Below are positions 7,658 to 15,585 of a DNA stretch of 35,856 bases, in pieces. The translations under genes were made by a program, and so were the position numbers. This DNA comes from Bacteroidia bacterium. GTDB lineage: Bacteria; Bacteroidota; Bacteroidia; Cytophagales; Cyclobacteriaceae. A model generated the notes under the pieces. The model searched no databases. It was not told where the DNA came from and saw only the letters and a program-made list of their open reading frames with translations. Positions within the stretch are counted from its first letter, which is position 1; each line of letters opens with the position of its first letter. The stretch is from NCBI GenBank assembly GCA_030432655.1, contig JAUILA010000039.1:1-35856 (forward strand), given 5' to 3'.

Positions 7658-9826
7658 TTATATAAGTGCCTCTTCTTTAGCAGCAAATTCCAAATCTATG
7701 GTGCGCCGGTCAATATCAGTGCCGGTTACCCGAACGAATACCTCATCACCAAGCGTAAATATCCGCTTATTGCTTCTGCCGATCACCCGGTAATTTTTCT
7801 CGTCAAACTCATAATAATCATCCTGCAGGTCTACCAGTCTTACCATCCCTTCACATTTGGTCTCAACAATCTCCACGAATATTCCCCATTCCGTAACGCC
7901 TGAAATGATTCCGTTGAACACCTTATCTCCTACATTTGACATGAATTCAACCTGCTTGTATTTGACCGAAGCACGTTCAGCATCAGCTGCCCGCTTTTCC
8001 TGATCGGAAGAATGCTCACATTTCTTCTCATAAGACTCCGCATCAGCAGATTTTCCTCCGTCTAAATAATGTTGCAGTAACCGGTGAACCATCATGTCCG
8101 GGTATCGTCGGATAGGTGATGTAAAATGGGTATAATGCTCAAAGGCCAGGCCGAAATGACCCATCTCCTTGGTAGTATACTTTGCCTTTGCCATGGCCCG
8201 TATGGCCAGCTGTTGAAGAACATTCTCCTCAGGCTTCCCTTCAATCTCGGCCATCAGTGCATTCAGTGAATTCGAGATTGCTTTTTCATCTGTTTTCAGC
8301 TGATGGCCAAATTTTTTCGCAAAATTGGCAAAGGAATCGACTTTTTCAGGATCAGGATAATCATGCGTCCGGTATACAAATGTATTATGATCTTTCCCCT
8401 GCTTCATGTTATAAACAAAGGTGGCTACACGCTTATTTGCCAGCAGCATGAACTCCTCAATCAGCTTATGGGCATCCTTACGCACTTTCGGGATGACTCC
8501 CAGTGGCTTGCCATTCTCGTCCAGTTTGAACTTAACTTCGGTCGTCTCAAAATTGACCGCACCATGCTGAAACCGCTTCTTTCGAAGATTCTTTGCGATC
8601 GAATTGAGAATATTCAATTCGGATGCATGTGTTCCCAGGCCCGATTCCAGTCCGGCCTGAGCCTCTTCGTACGAATACCTGTGATCACTGTGAATAATCG
8701 TACGTCCAAACCATTCCTTGTGGATCTTCCCGTTATCGTCCAGTTCAAAGACCGCGGCAAATGTCATCTTGTCTTCCCGGGGCCGTAGCGAACACAATTC
8801 ATTCGAAAGCTTTTCAGGAAGCATGGGGATGGTTCTGTCCACAAGGTAAACCGAAGTTGCCCGACGGTAGGCTTCTTTCTCCAGCTCAGATCCGGGCAGA
8901 ACGTAATGAGTTACATCCGCGATATGAATGCCCACTTCGTAATGACCATTCTCCAGAACTCTGAATGACAGCGCATCATCAAAATCCTTGGCATCCTCCG
9001 GATCGATGGTAAACGTAAGCACCTCTCTGAAATCCTTTCGCTTTTTTACCTCCTTATCGGGAAAATCCTCACTTATTTTCTCAGCTGCCCGGGTCACGTT
9101 ATCAGGAAATTCAAAAGGCAGATCGAATTCCGCCATGATCGAATGAATTTCTGCATCGTGATTTCCTGCCTGACCGAGAATTTTTGTCACTTTCCCTTCC
9201 GGGCTTTTGTCCGAAGCAGGCCATTCTGTGACCTCCAGGATGACTTTATCATTGTGCTTTGCCTGCAAGGTATCATCCAGGCGAATAAAAATATCCTGAT
9301 GGATTTTACGGTTGTCCGGAATTACGAATGCATAACGCGGGGAGATTTCAATACGGCCCACCAGAGTGGTGCGGCCGCGCTCTACTATTTCAACGACCTT
9401 ACCCTCGGGATGAAGGCCGTGTTTTTTAGGAGAAGTCATGACACGAACGATATCTCCGTCCATGGCATATTTAAGATCTGTGCTCTTGACATAAATGTCG
9501 TCCTGCTCCTGATCTCCCTCGGGAATAATGTAGGCAAAACGGGGGTTCACATGATCGACCCGGCCGGTAATAAAGTCCGGCTCCCGGGCGCTTTTATAAT
9601 TACCGTTCCCTACCCTGGTGATTTTTCCTTCCTTTTCAAGCTGGGCCAGAACTTCGGGAATGGCCCGATTGTAATCTTTTCTCCTGAACCCAAGTTTCTT
9701 GGTAATCTGTTTTGGAGAATAGGTATTATGTATATGCCGGTTGAGCAGGGCAGTTATTCTATCTTTTAACTTGTGATGAATATTCCCGCTTTTACCGGAT
9801 TTATTTTTTTTTCTTTTCTTACTCAT
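7658..9826 (-). CDS. rnr: Ribonuclease R (RNB-family 3'-5' exoribonuclease)
   Basis: This 722-residue enzyme degrades structured RNA processively from the 3' end. It has a basic Lys-rich N-terminus (1-20), a helix-turn-helix-like region (about 20-75), two cold-shock domains (about 80-210), the RNB catalytic domain (about 265-600) and a C-terminal S1 domain (about 630-710, with VGDKVFNGIISGVTEWGIFV). The metal-binding aspartates are in TIDPEDAKDFDDAL (D275, D281, D283, D284). SPIRRYPDMMVHRLL closes the RNB domain. Length and order match RNase R rather than RNase II. The start is the ATG at 9824-9826. It lies between the PolB-like exonuclease (49 bases upstream) and the polyprenyl synthase. Confidence 0.95.
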   Translation of the reverse strand: MSKKRKKNKSGKSGNIHHKLKDRITALLNRHIHNTYSPKQITKKLGFRRKDYNRAIPEVLAQLEKEGKITRVGNGNYKSAREPDFITGRVDHVNPRFAYIIPEGDQEQDDIYVKSTDLKYAMDGDIVRVMTSPKKHGLHPEGKVVEIVERGRTTLVGRIEISPRYAFVIPDNRKIHQDIFIRLDDTLQAKHNDKVILEVTEWPASDKSPEGKVTKILGQAGNHDAEIHSIMAEFDLPFEFPDNVTRAAEKISEDFPDKEVKKRKDFREVLTFTIDPEDAKDFDDALSFRVLENGHYEVGIHIADVTHYVLPGSELEKEAYRRATSVYLVDRTIPMLPEKLSNELCSLRPREDKMTFAAVFELDDNGKIHKEWFGRTIIHSDHRYSYEEAQAGLESGLGTHASELNILNSIAKNLRKKRFQHGAVNFETTEVKFKLDENGKPLGVIPKVRKDAHKLIEEFMLLANKRVATFVYNMKQGKDHNTFVYRTHDYPDPEKVDSFANFAKKFGHQLKTDEKAISNSLNALMAEIEGKPEENVLQQLAIRAMAKAKYTTKEMGHFGLAFEHYTHFTSPIRRYPDMMVHRLLQHYLDGGKSADAESYEKKCEHSSDQEKRAADAERASVKYKQVEFMSNVGDKVFNGIISGVTEWGIFVEIVETKCEGMVRLVDLQDDYYEFDEKNYRVIGRSNKRIFTLGDEVFVRVTGTDIDRRTIDLEFAAKEEALI

Positions 9827-9873
9827 ATGTTATTCACAAATATGCAACAATTACGCCGCTATGGCATCCTCGC

Positions 9874-9894
9874 GGTCAATCTTTACGATTGACC
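9874..9894. repeat. Perfect inverted repeat spanning the exonuclease stop codon
   Basis: GGTCAATC-TTTAC-GATTGACC is an 8-base perfect stem with a 5-base loop. It covers the last codons and the TGA stop of the PolB-like exonuclease gene. On the minus-strand transcript no T run follows, so it is not an intrinsic terminator. It could protect an RNA end or mark a processing site between the exonuclease and rnr. Confidence 0.45.
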
Positions 9895-10589
9895 CGGAAT
9901 GACAGGTCATGCCATCCTTTAAGATGCAAGAACAGCCTCGCCGTTACTTCCACATCCTTCAGACAATACGTCATGATCCGCTCCGGATCATTCTCTTTGT
10001 AGAATGTTTTCCCTACTTCTGAACCGTCCATGTCTGATTTACTCGATTCGATACCAAAAAGTGCGGCAAGTAAATCCAGCGATGTGTAGTGCTTGTATTC
10101 ACCGAATTTCCACAGCTCCATGGTATCCAGGTGCTGTATTTCCCATGGCTTTTTACCCGCAATGTCAAGGGCCGCCGGCAGCGGGATCCTGTTAATCCGC
10201 ATTCTCCTTGATAAATAGGGAAAATCAAATTCCTTTCCGTTATGGGCGCAAAGCATGAGCTCATCCTGGTTCATTCGTGACAGCACTTCCCTGAACTCCT
10301 CCAGCAATTGACGTTCATCTTCATGATAAATCGCCTTTTGCCTCAGAATCCATTCATCATTCTGTCTGTGGAGCAAGCCCATTCCGATCACGACCACACG
10401 TCCAAATTCAGCGTAAATGGAAGCCTTGCCGGTAAATGCCTCCGCCGGAGTCAGGTCACTGTCCCTGGTCATCCAGGCCGATTTCTTAATCCAGGCCTCC
10501 TGCATGCGATTATCCAGCTGGTCAAAGGAATCAGTAACCCTGACTGTCTCAATATCGATGAATAGAATATTACGCAGGTACTCCTTCAT
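9876..10589 (-). CDS. Predicted 3'-5' exonuclease, PolB-exonuclease-like (DEDDy)
   Basis: This 237-residue protein has the three exonuclease motifs of the DEDDy class and no polymerase domain. Exo I is FIDIET (D12, E14), Exo II is CAHNGKEFDFPYLSRR, and Exo III is YCLKDVEVTARLF, with the Tyr four residues before the Asp. It fits the stand-alone family related to the PolB proofreading domain (Pfam DNA_pol_B_exo2). It should remove nucleotides from 3' ends of DNA, or possibly RNA; the natural substrate is not known to me. The start ATG overlaps the stop of the upstream 134-residue gene by 4 bases (TCAT on the plus strand), so translation is probably coupled. rnr follows after 49 bases. Confidence 0.85.
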   Translation of the reverse strand: MKEYLRNILFIDIETVRVTDSFDQLDNRMQEAWIKKSAWMTRDSDLTPAEAFTGKASIYAEFGRVVVIGMGLLHRQNDEWILRQKAIYHEDERQLLEEFREVLSRMNQDELMLCAHNGKEFDFPYLSRRMRINRIPLPAALDIAGKKPWEIQHLDTMELWKFGEYKHYTSLDLLAALFGIESSKSDMDGSEVGKTFYKENDPERIMTYCLKDVEVTARLFLHLKGWHDLSFRVNRKD

Positions 10590-10990
10590 GAATGCAAAAC
10601 CCCCTGAAGATTCAGCATTTCAATTAAATGCAAATTCTCATCCTGAATGGTGTCCGGGAGAAAGACAAATTTCTTGTCATACATCTTGCCTCCTGCATAA
10701 TAGCTTACCCAGTATTCATTATTAAGATGAAATAATTCAGGCTGGATAAGCTCAACCATAAAAGCGGAATTTCCTTCCAGCTCTTCAAGATAATGACGCA
10801 GGGTGGATGTTTCCTGCTTTTCACCTTCTTTCTCTCCATAGCCTTTAGAGGTAATCAGGATATTTTCTATCGGCGTGGGGTTCTGGTTAAGCAGGTGAAC
10901 TTTCCATTCTGCCTGATCCAGTTCGTTTATCTCACGGGTTACCGCAAGTGTCACGTTAACGACTTTGGGACGTTCAATATCTTCCTTCAT
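10586..10990 (-). CDS. Conserved-looking protein of unknown function, coupled to lipB
   Basis: This 134-residue protein has no signal peptide or membrane segment. It is mostly beta-strand in appearance (KVVNVTLAVTREI, EWKVHLLNQN, NILITSKGYG, NEYWVSYYAGGKMYDKKFVFLP) with one helix near the middle and one at the C-terminus (NLHLIEMLNLQGVLHS). I do not recognise a family with any confidence. Its start overlaps the lipB stop by 4 bases and its stop overlaps the exonuclease start by 4 bases, so the three proteins are probably made in step from one mRNA. That suggests a real conserved gene, but not what it does. Confidence 0.75.
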   Translation of the reverse strand: MKEDIERPKVVNVTLAVTREINELDQAEWKVHLLNQNPTPIENILITSKGYGEKEGEKQETSTLRHYLEELEGNSAFMVELIQPELFHLNNEYWVSYYAGGKMYDKKFVFLPDTIQDENLHLIEMLNLQGVLHS

Positions 10991-11721
10991 TCTTTTAGAA
11001 AACTCGGATCCTTTTCTGTCAGATTCATTTGGAAAAGCCGGGCAATATGTCCTTTTAATTTTTCTTCCACCTGTTTCATGCTTTGCCTGTGTCCCAATTC
11101 TTTTTCCATTGAGGTAACCGCTTTGTCAGATATACCACATGGTACGATATAATTAAAATAATCCAGGTCCGTATTCACATTGAATGCAAATCCGTGCATA
11201 GTTACCCATCGGCTGGATTTCACACCCAGTGCGCAAATTTTTCTCGGATTTTCTCCTTCCATATCGATCCACACGCCTGTAAGTCCTTCGATACGTCCGG
11301 CAGCGATATTATATTCAGCCAGGGTCAGGATAACTGCCTCCTCGAGCAAGCGAAGATACTTATGAATATCGGTAAAGAAATTCTCCAAATCAAGGATCGG
11401 GTACCCAACGATTTGTCCGGGACCATGATAAGTAATATCTCCACCCCGGTTGATTTTATAGTAGGTGGCCTGAATGCGCTGAAGCTCGCCCTCATCAGCC
11501 AGCAAATGTTCCTCTTCTCCGCTTTTGCCAAGGGTATAGACATGGGGATGTTCGCAAAACAGGAGATAATTTTTCGTCAGCACCTGATCGCCTTCTTCCT
11601 TTTTCCTGTTTGCGATTTTAGTCCCGACGATATCTTCAAAAAGCCTGGTCTGCTCGTCCCATGCTTCTTTATAATCAATCATCCCGAGATGTCTGAATGC
11701 TACTTCTTTATTGATTTTCAT
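10987..11721 (-). CDS. lipB: Octanoyl-[acyl-carrier-protein]:protein octanoyltransferase
   Basis: This 244-residue enzyme moves octanoyl groups from ACP to the lipoyl domains of dehydrogenases and GcvH, the first step of lipoate assembly. It has the family motif RGGDITYHGPGQ (92-103), ALGVKSSRWVTMHG with the catalytic lysine (K168), and the catalytic cysteine in IVPCGISDKAVTSM (C195). I use the ATG at 11719-11721; a GTG one codon upstream is less likely. It leads the operon lipB, unknown gene, exonuclease, rnr, polyprenyl synthase. A TAGTTTTA box lies 23 bases upstream. lipA, the partner, is not in the window. Confidence 0.95.
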   Translation of the reverse strand: MKINKEVAFRHLGMIDYKEAWDEQTRLFEDIVGTKIANRKKEEGDQVLTKNYLLFCEHPHVYTLGKSGEEEHLLADEGELQRIQATYYKINRGGDITYHGPGQIVGYPILDLENFFTDIHKYLRLLEEAVILTLAEYNIAAGRIEGLTGVWIDMEGENPRKICALGVKSSRWVTMHGFAFNVNTDLDYFNYIVPCGISDKAVTSMEKELGHRQSMKQVEEKLKGHIARLFQMNLTEKDPSFLKE

Positions 11722-11743
11722 CACCTTATCTCCAACAGTATTG

Positions 11744-11751
11744 TAAAACTA
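11744..11751 (-). promoter_or_regulatory. Candidate -7 box of the lipB operon
   Basis: Read on the minus strand this is TAGTTTTA, 7 of 8 matches to TAnnTTTG. It ends 22 bases before the lipB ATG within the 37-base gap to yraN. The same variant stands before three other minus-strand starts in the window. Confidence 0.35.
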
Positions 11752-11758
11752 CACATTA

Positions 11759-12109
11759 ATGAACAAACGACTTCTTGGCATGCGCGGTGAAAAGATCGCC
11801 GAAGATTACCTGAGACGGCAGGGATACCGGATCATCACTCGCAATTACCGGCATGGTCGAGCTGAAATTGACCTTGTCTGCAGGAAAAGCAACTGGCTGA
11901 TATTTGTTGAAGTAAAAACACGCTCAGGTCTGTCGTATGGGTTTCCTGAACAACATGTAAGCCCCTCGCAGGTTAAACGGATTACCGCTGCGGCAGAAGC
12001 GTTTTCACAGGAACTCGAAGTTTGTATGCTGCACAGATTCGATATAATAGGTATAATCTGGCACGGCAGTTCTTACTCTCTCAGGCACTTTGAGGATGCA
12101 TTTTACTGA
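11759..12109 (+). CDS. yraN: YraN/UPF0102 family endonuclease-like protein
   Basis: This 116-residue protein shows the restriction-endonuclease-like core of UPF0102: GMRGEKIAEDYLRRQGY at the start, then RNYRHGRAEIDLV and IFVEVKTRSG. These supply the Glu, Asp and ExK residues of a PD-(D/E)xK nuclease site. Family members are thought to act on DNA or Holliday-like structures, but the function is not settled. The gene is divergent from lipB (37 bases between starts), and its stop overlaps the 3' end of the YwqK-repeat gene by 7 bases. Confidence 0.9.
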   Translation: MNKRLLGMRGEKIAEDYLRRQGYRIITRNYRHGRAEIDLVCRKSNWLIFVEVKTRSGLSYGFPEQHVSPSQVKRITAAAEAFSQELEVCMLHRFDIIGIIWHGSSYSLRHFEDAFY

Positions 12110-12927
12110 GGCTTGTTCCGAACCTCGTAGACTACCCGACCGCGAAGATCCCATTCCTTAACAATGTAGGGCCGGTATACTTCATCAAATGGATCCTTGT
12201 CGTACTGGATAACCTTTTTACGAAAGCCTGAAGGGTAGTATTCCGTCCATTCACCGACCGGCGCGTCCCAGTGATATTCTCCCTTTACGGCAACTTTCCC
12301 ATTTTCATGGAAATAATAGTAATTACCTTCTTTTTCTCCGTACTCCACGGGGATAATCTCTTTCATCTTCCCGCGATCACGGTCGTAATAACTGACCATT
12401 GATTCCCTTGGCCATCCTTTATAATATTTTTCTTTATCAGTCAGTATATTCTCCTTGTCGTAGGAGACCCACCGGCCATGTTTGGTGCCTTTGTAGAAAA
12501 TACCTTCCTCAATAACCTGGTCATTTTTAACCTTTTGATACGGTCCGTGAAGAATGGCGCCGAATTTAGGATCTATCTCACCTCCGACCCTGATCTGGTT
12601 GCGGCGGTAATCCAGCCAGTAAACATCTCTGACATAGGGATCCGGCATCTCAAATTCCTTCAGCACGTAAAACAATTCGTATTCCTCGCCATCGCGGGTA
12701 AATCGCTTCTTAGTCTTGATCCCGTAGAAAACCTTCTTTTTACGCTTTTTCTCCTTGAGTTTGGCATCTTCCTCTTCTTCCTCTTCATCATCCGCTTCCA
12801 GGTTTACGGTTATCGGGGTATCAACCGAAAAGAAATCATCTTTACTTTCCGGGTCCCTTTCCTGGGCCCGGGAAGCCCATGGAAGAATAAATAAAATGGC
12901 CAGTATATATGTAAATCGAACAGACAT
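12103..12927 (-). CDS. Secreted YwqK/MORN-like repeat protein with acidic tract
   Basis: I start this gene at ATG 12925-12927, giving 274 residues, because the protein then opens with a good signal peptide (MSVRFTYILAILFILPWASRAQ). The frame runs 42 codons further upstream but that part overlaps the htpG terminator and is unlikely to be translated. After the signal comes an acidic run (ADDEEEEEED) followed directly by a basic one (KLKEKKRKKK). The C-terminal half holds YwqK-type repeats: HGPYQKV, EGIFYKGTKHGRWVSYD, KEGNYYYFHENGKVAVKGEYH, VGEWTEYYPSG. Such repeats are common in Bacteroidota secreted proteins and their function is poorly known. The gene follows htpG on the same strand but behind a strong terminator. 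Confidence 0.8.
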   Translation of the reverse strand: MSVRFTYILAILFILPWASRAQERDPESKDDFFSVDTPITVNLEADDEEEEEEDAKLKEKKRKKKVFYGIKTKKRFTRDGEEYELFYVLKEFEMPDPYVRDVYWLDYRRNQIRVGGEIDPKFGAILHGPYQKVKNDQVIEEGIFYKGTKHGRWVSYDKENILTDKEKYYKGWPRESMVSYYDRDRGKMKEIIPVEYGEKEGNYYYFHENGKVAVKGEYHWDAPVGEWTEYYPSGFRKKVIQYDKDPFDEVYRPYIVKEWDLRGRVVYEVRNKPQ

Positions 12928-12961
12928 CAGACAATTTAACGTTTTCGTCTTTCCAATATTA

Positions 12962-13009
12962 TAAAAAAATCCCGTTCCCAACCGAATAAAGTCGGCCGGA
13001 AACGGGATT
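12962..13009 (-). terminator. Intrinsic terminator of htpG
   Basis: On the minus strand AATCCCGTT at 13009-13001 pairs with AACGGGATT at 12976-12968, with a GC-containing loop, and a run of T follows immediately. It lies 18 bases after the htpG stop. The form is textbook. Confidence 0.88.
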
Positions 13010-13027
13010 ATAACACGATGTGAAAAT

Positions 13028-14920
13028 TTATTGTTCCGCAGCCAGCTCAACACTACGCTGGATAAACGCTGTCAGATCTTTACCGGACAGCATGTTTTGA
13101 GACAACATGGCAAGATCATACGCCTGCTTAGCCAGTTGTTTCTTCTTTTCCTGCTTCCGCGCCTTCAGGATCTTTCCGATCAGCGGATGGTTCCCATTTA
13201 TTGTAAGATCCAGCTGATCAGGCATATTGCCCATCATGGCCATGCCTCCGCCGGTTCGGGCCATGTCCTTCATTCTCCGCATGAATTCAGACTGCGTAAT
13301 TGTTACAGGCAAATCATCAGCTGCCAAAGATTCTACTTTAAGGGTCATGGCCGGATTTGCCACTGCTTCCTCAAAAATGGTTTTGACTTTCTCCTTTTCC
13401 TCGTCGCTGATAAGGCTTTCAACCTTCTCATCTTTGTCCACCAGCTTGTCGATGGTATCCGCATCCACTCTTTTTAAATGAACTTTCTCCAGCTGTTGCT
13501 CCAGGTGGTTGACAAAATGCTGGTCAAGTACGCCATCCATCAGAAGTACGTCAAAGCCTTTTCTCCTGGCATTCTGAATGTACGTGTCCTGCTTCCCTGC
13601 ATCCGTGGTATAGAGGTAAATCACCTGTTCATCCTTATCAGTCTGATTTTCTTTTACAGCTTCATTGTATTCATCAAGCGTAAAATACTTTGCCTCCGAG
13701 TTCTTCAGCAACGCAAATTCCTTTGCCTTGTCATTGAACTTGGTTTCCGAGATCATCCCGTATTTGACAAACACGCCGATATTGTCCCACTTCTCTTCGT
13801 ACGATGCCCGCTCATTTTTAAACAGTTCATTCAGTTTGTCGGCCACCTTCTTGGTAATGTGGGCGTTGATTTTCTTAACGTTGCTGTCCGACTGAAGGTA
13901 GCTCCTTGAAACATTCAGCGGAATATCGGGAGAATCTATCACTCCATGCAGGAGCATCAGGAATTCAGGAACAACATCTTTGACTTCGTCTGTTATAAAA
14001 ACCTGCCGGCTGTACAGCTGAATTTTGTTTTGCTGTACCTCAAAGTCATTTTTGACTTTAGGGAAATACAGAATTCCCGTGAGATTAAACGGATAATCCA
14101 CATTCAAATGGATCCAGAACAGCGGCTCCTCTGACATCGGATACAGCTCGCGATAAAATTTCAGATAATCCTCATCGGTGAGGTCAGACGGAGATTTAGT
14201 CCACAACGGATCGGTGTCGTTAATGATCCGGTCCTTTTCAATCGTCTTGAATTTCGGTTTTCCTTCTTCGTCTTTTCCATCTTCCACCTGATCCTTTTCC
14301 GTACCGAAACGAATAGGAACAGGAAGAAATTTACAGTACTTATCAAGTATGCCTTTCAGCCTGTACTCATCCAGAAACTCCTCAGAATCTTCTGCAATAT
14401 GAAGGATGATGGTTGTACCCCGTTCTTCCCGTTCGCCCGGAGAAATTTCGAATTGGGTAGATCCGTCACACGTCCAATGGGCAGCTTCTGTGCCTTCCTG
14501 GTACGACTTTGAAATGATTTCCACCTGTGAGGCTACCATAAAGGATGAGTAGAACCCAAGGCCGAATTTGCCAATTATGTCTTTTACATCATCCTTGTCC
14601 TTGAATTTTTCTACGAATTCCGAGGCTCCGGAGAATGCTATCTGGTTGATATATTTTTTGATTTCCTCCGCGGTCATCCCAATACCATGATCTTTCACGG
14701 TTATGGTTTTTTTCTCCTTGTCAAAGCTGATGTCAATGGTAAGGTCACCAAGCTCCTGGTTTAATTCGCCAAGGGATGACAATCGCTTTAATTTCTGTGT
14801 GGCATCCACCGCGTTGGACACCAGCTCCCGAAGAAATATCTCGTGATCCGAATAAAGAAATTTCTTTATGATCGGGAAAATGTTCTCCGTATGGATTGAA
14901 ATGGTTCCTGTTTCTTGCAT
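13028..14920 (-). CDS. htpG: Chaperone HtpG (bacterial Hsp90)
   Basis: This 630-residue cytosolic ATP-dependent chaperone has the GHKL ATPase motifs at the N-terminus: RELVSNAVDAT (E32, N36, D39), KDHGIGMT and GKFGLGFYSSFMVA. The middle client-binding domain and the C-terminal dimer domain follow, and length is normal for the family. A long charged linker of the eukaryotic kind is absent, though a short charged insert (EKDQVEDGKDEEGKPK) is present near the end of the ATPase domain. It seems to be transcribed alone: a 126-base gap separates it from DUF4293 upstream and a strong terminator follows. Confidence 0.97.
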   Translation of the reverse strand: MQETGTISIHTENIFPIIKKFLYSDHEIFLRELVSNAVDATQKLKRLSSLGELNQELGDLTIDISFDKEKKTITVKDHGIGMTAEEIKKYINQIAFSGASEFVEKFKDKDDVKDIIGKFGLGFYSSFMVASQVEIISKSYQEGTEAAHWTCDGSTQFEISPGEREERGTTIILHIAEDSEEFLDEYRLKGILDKYCKFLPVPIRFGTEKDQVEDGKDEEGKPKFKTIEKDRIINDTDPLWTKSPSDLTDEDYLKFYRELYPMSEEPLFWIHLNVDYPFNLTGILYFPKVKNDFEVQQNKIQLYSRQVFITDEVKDVVPEFLMLLHGVIDSPDIPLNVSRSYLQSDSNVKKINAHITKKVADKLNELFKNERASYEEKWDNIGVFVKYGMISETKFNDKAKEFALLKNSEAKYFTLDEYNEAVKENQTDKDEQVIYLYTTDAGKQDTYIQNARRKGFDVLLMDGVLDQHFVNHLEQQLEKVHLKRVDADTIDKLVDKDEKVESLISDEEKEKVKTIFEEAVANPAMTLKVESLAADDLPVTITQSEFMRRMKDMARTGGGMAMMGNMPDQLDLTINGNHPLIGKILKARKQEKKKQLAKQAYDLAMLSQNMLSGKDLTAFIQRSVELAAEQ

Positions 14921-14983
14921 AGTTCGCTCTCAGTTATTTTTTCAAACGAACTGTGCTCAAAAAATATTCCATTGCCTCAAGAA

Positions 14984-14999
14984 TGACATATTGACATAT
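14984..14999. repeat. Tandem TGACATAT direct repeat upstream of htpG
   Basis: TGACATAT occurs twice back to back, 64 bases upstream of the htpG start. Its position would suit an operator for a heat-shock regulator, but it does not match the CIRCE inverted repeat. The 126-base gap holds nothing else I can name. Confidence 0.25.
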
Positions 15000-15046
15000 T
15001 TGAACATGAAAAAAGGAAGAAAAATGTCAGTTCCCTGATAATTTGG

Positions 15047-15520
15047 CTACCTGATTCGGTCTACAGACCGGACAAGTTTTTCATCGCGGTGTATAAACCG
15101 GTTGGCAAGTGCATTACATATTAATGCAGCCGGAACCATGAAAATAAATATTCCGTATTCTCCCGCCACTTCTTTTGAACCTGACAGATCAGTGGCCAGG
15201 TACACACCAAGGACGGTGGTGATCGCCAGGATGACAGAATTAAGCGTCCCCAGCTTGATCTGCAGGAGGCGGTTTTTGAATTTTGTTATCTCTATTGCTG
15301 CTACGGTGATACTTGCAATCGCAAGAACAGCAAGAAGTACATAGGGAATAGTCTGACTGACCGGTTCTTCCCCGGCCGCTTCCATCTCCAGACCAAATGG
15401 CGTCATTAAATAACTGACTCCTTCCTCCGCAGACTCAAATGACCATACATTGAAAAACAGAGAGGTCGCCATGAGCAGGATGACCAGGATCATAAATACC
15501 GTTTGAATTCTTTGAAGCAT
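15047..15520 (-). CDS. DUF4293 family membrane protein
   Basis: This 157-residue protein has four predicted membrane helices: MLQRIQTVFMILVILLMATSLFF, TIPYVLLAVLAIASITVAAI, LGTLNSVILAITTVLGVYLA and GIFIFMVPAALICNALANRFI. The MLQRIQT start and the closing NRFIHRDEKLVRSVDR region, with LVRS-DR, match DUF4293, a Bacteroidota inner-membrane family with no known function. It follows the SMUG2-like gene by 65 bases on the same strand and may share its transcript. Confidence 0.85.
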   Translation of the reverse strand: MLQRIQTVFMILVILLMATSLFFNVWSFESAEEGVSYLMTPFGLEMEAAGEEPVSQTIPYVLLAVLAIASITVAAIEITKFKNRLLQIKLGTLNSVILAITTVLGVYLATDLSGSKEVAGEYGIFIFMVPAALICNALANRFIHRDEKLVRSVDRIR

Positions 15521-15585
15521 ATCCCCTTATATTTTTGTCGGTGCAAAATAAATCAAAATGGCTATAAAAAAGAAACAGACGGCGT

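Noticed and set aside
8303-8788. Plus-strand open frame of 161 codons opposite the RNB domain
   Set aside because: It lies fully within the conserved catalytic part of rnr on the other strand and its translation resembles nothing.
9143-9769. Long plus-strand open frame of 208 codons opposite rnr
   Set aside because: It is antisense to the conserved cold-shock domains of RNase R and shows no domain of its own, so it is a shadow frame.
10586-10990. Naming the 134-residue protein as a phenylalanyl-tRNA synthetase fragment
   Set aside because: Small proteins of this sort are sometimes given that name, but I see no synthetase motif here.
11194-11790. Plus-strand open frame of 198 codons opposite lipB
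   Set aside because: It covers the LipB active-site coding region and runs over the yraN start in another frame; lipB and yraN explain the DNA.
12928-13053. Upstream extension of the YwqK-repeat gene
   Set aside because: It would be read through the htpG terminator and would bury a clear signal peptide inside the protein.
15530-15537. TATTTTTG -7-like box on the plus strand
   Set aside because: No plus-strand gene follows; it lies in the gap between two minus-strand genes and is best read as chance.
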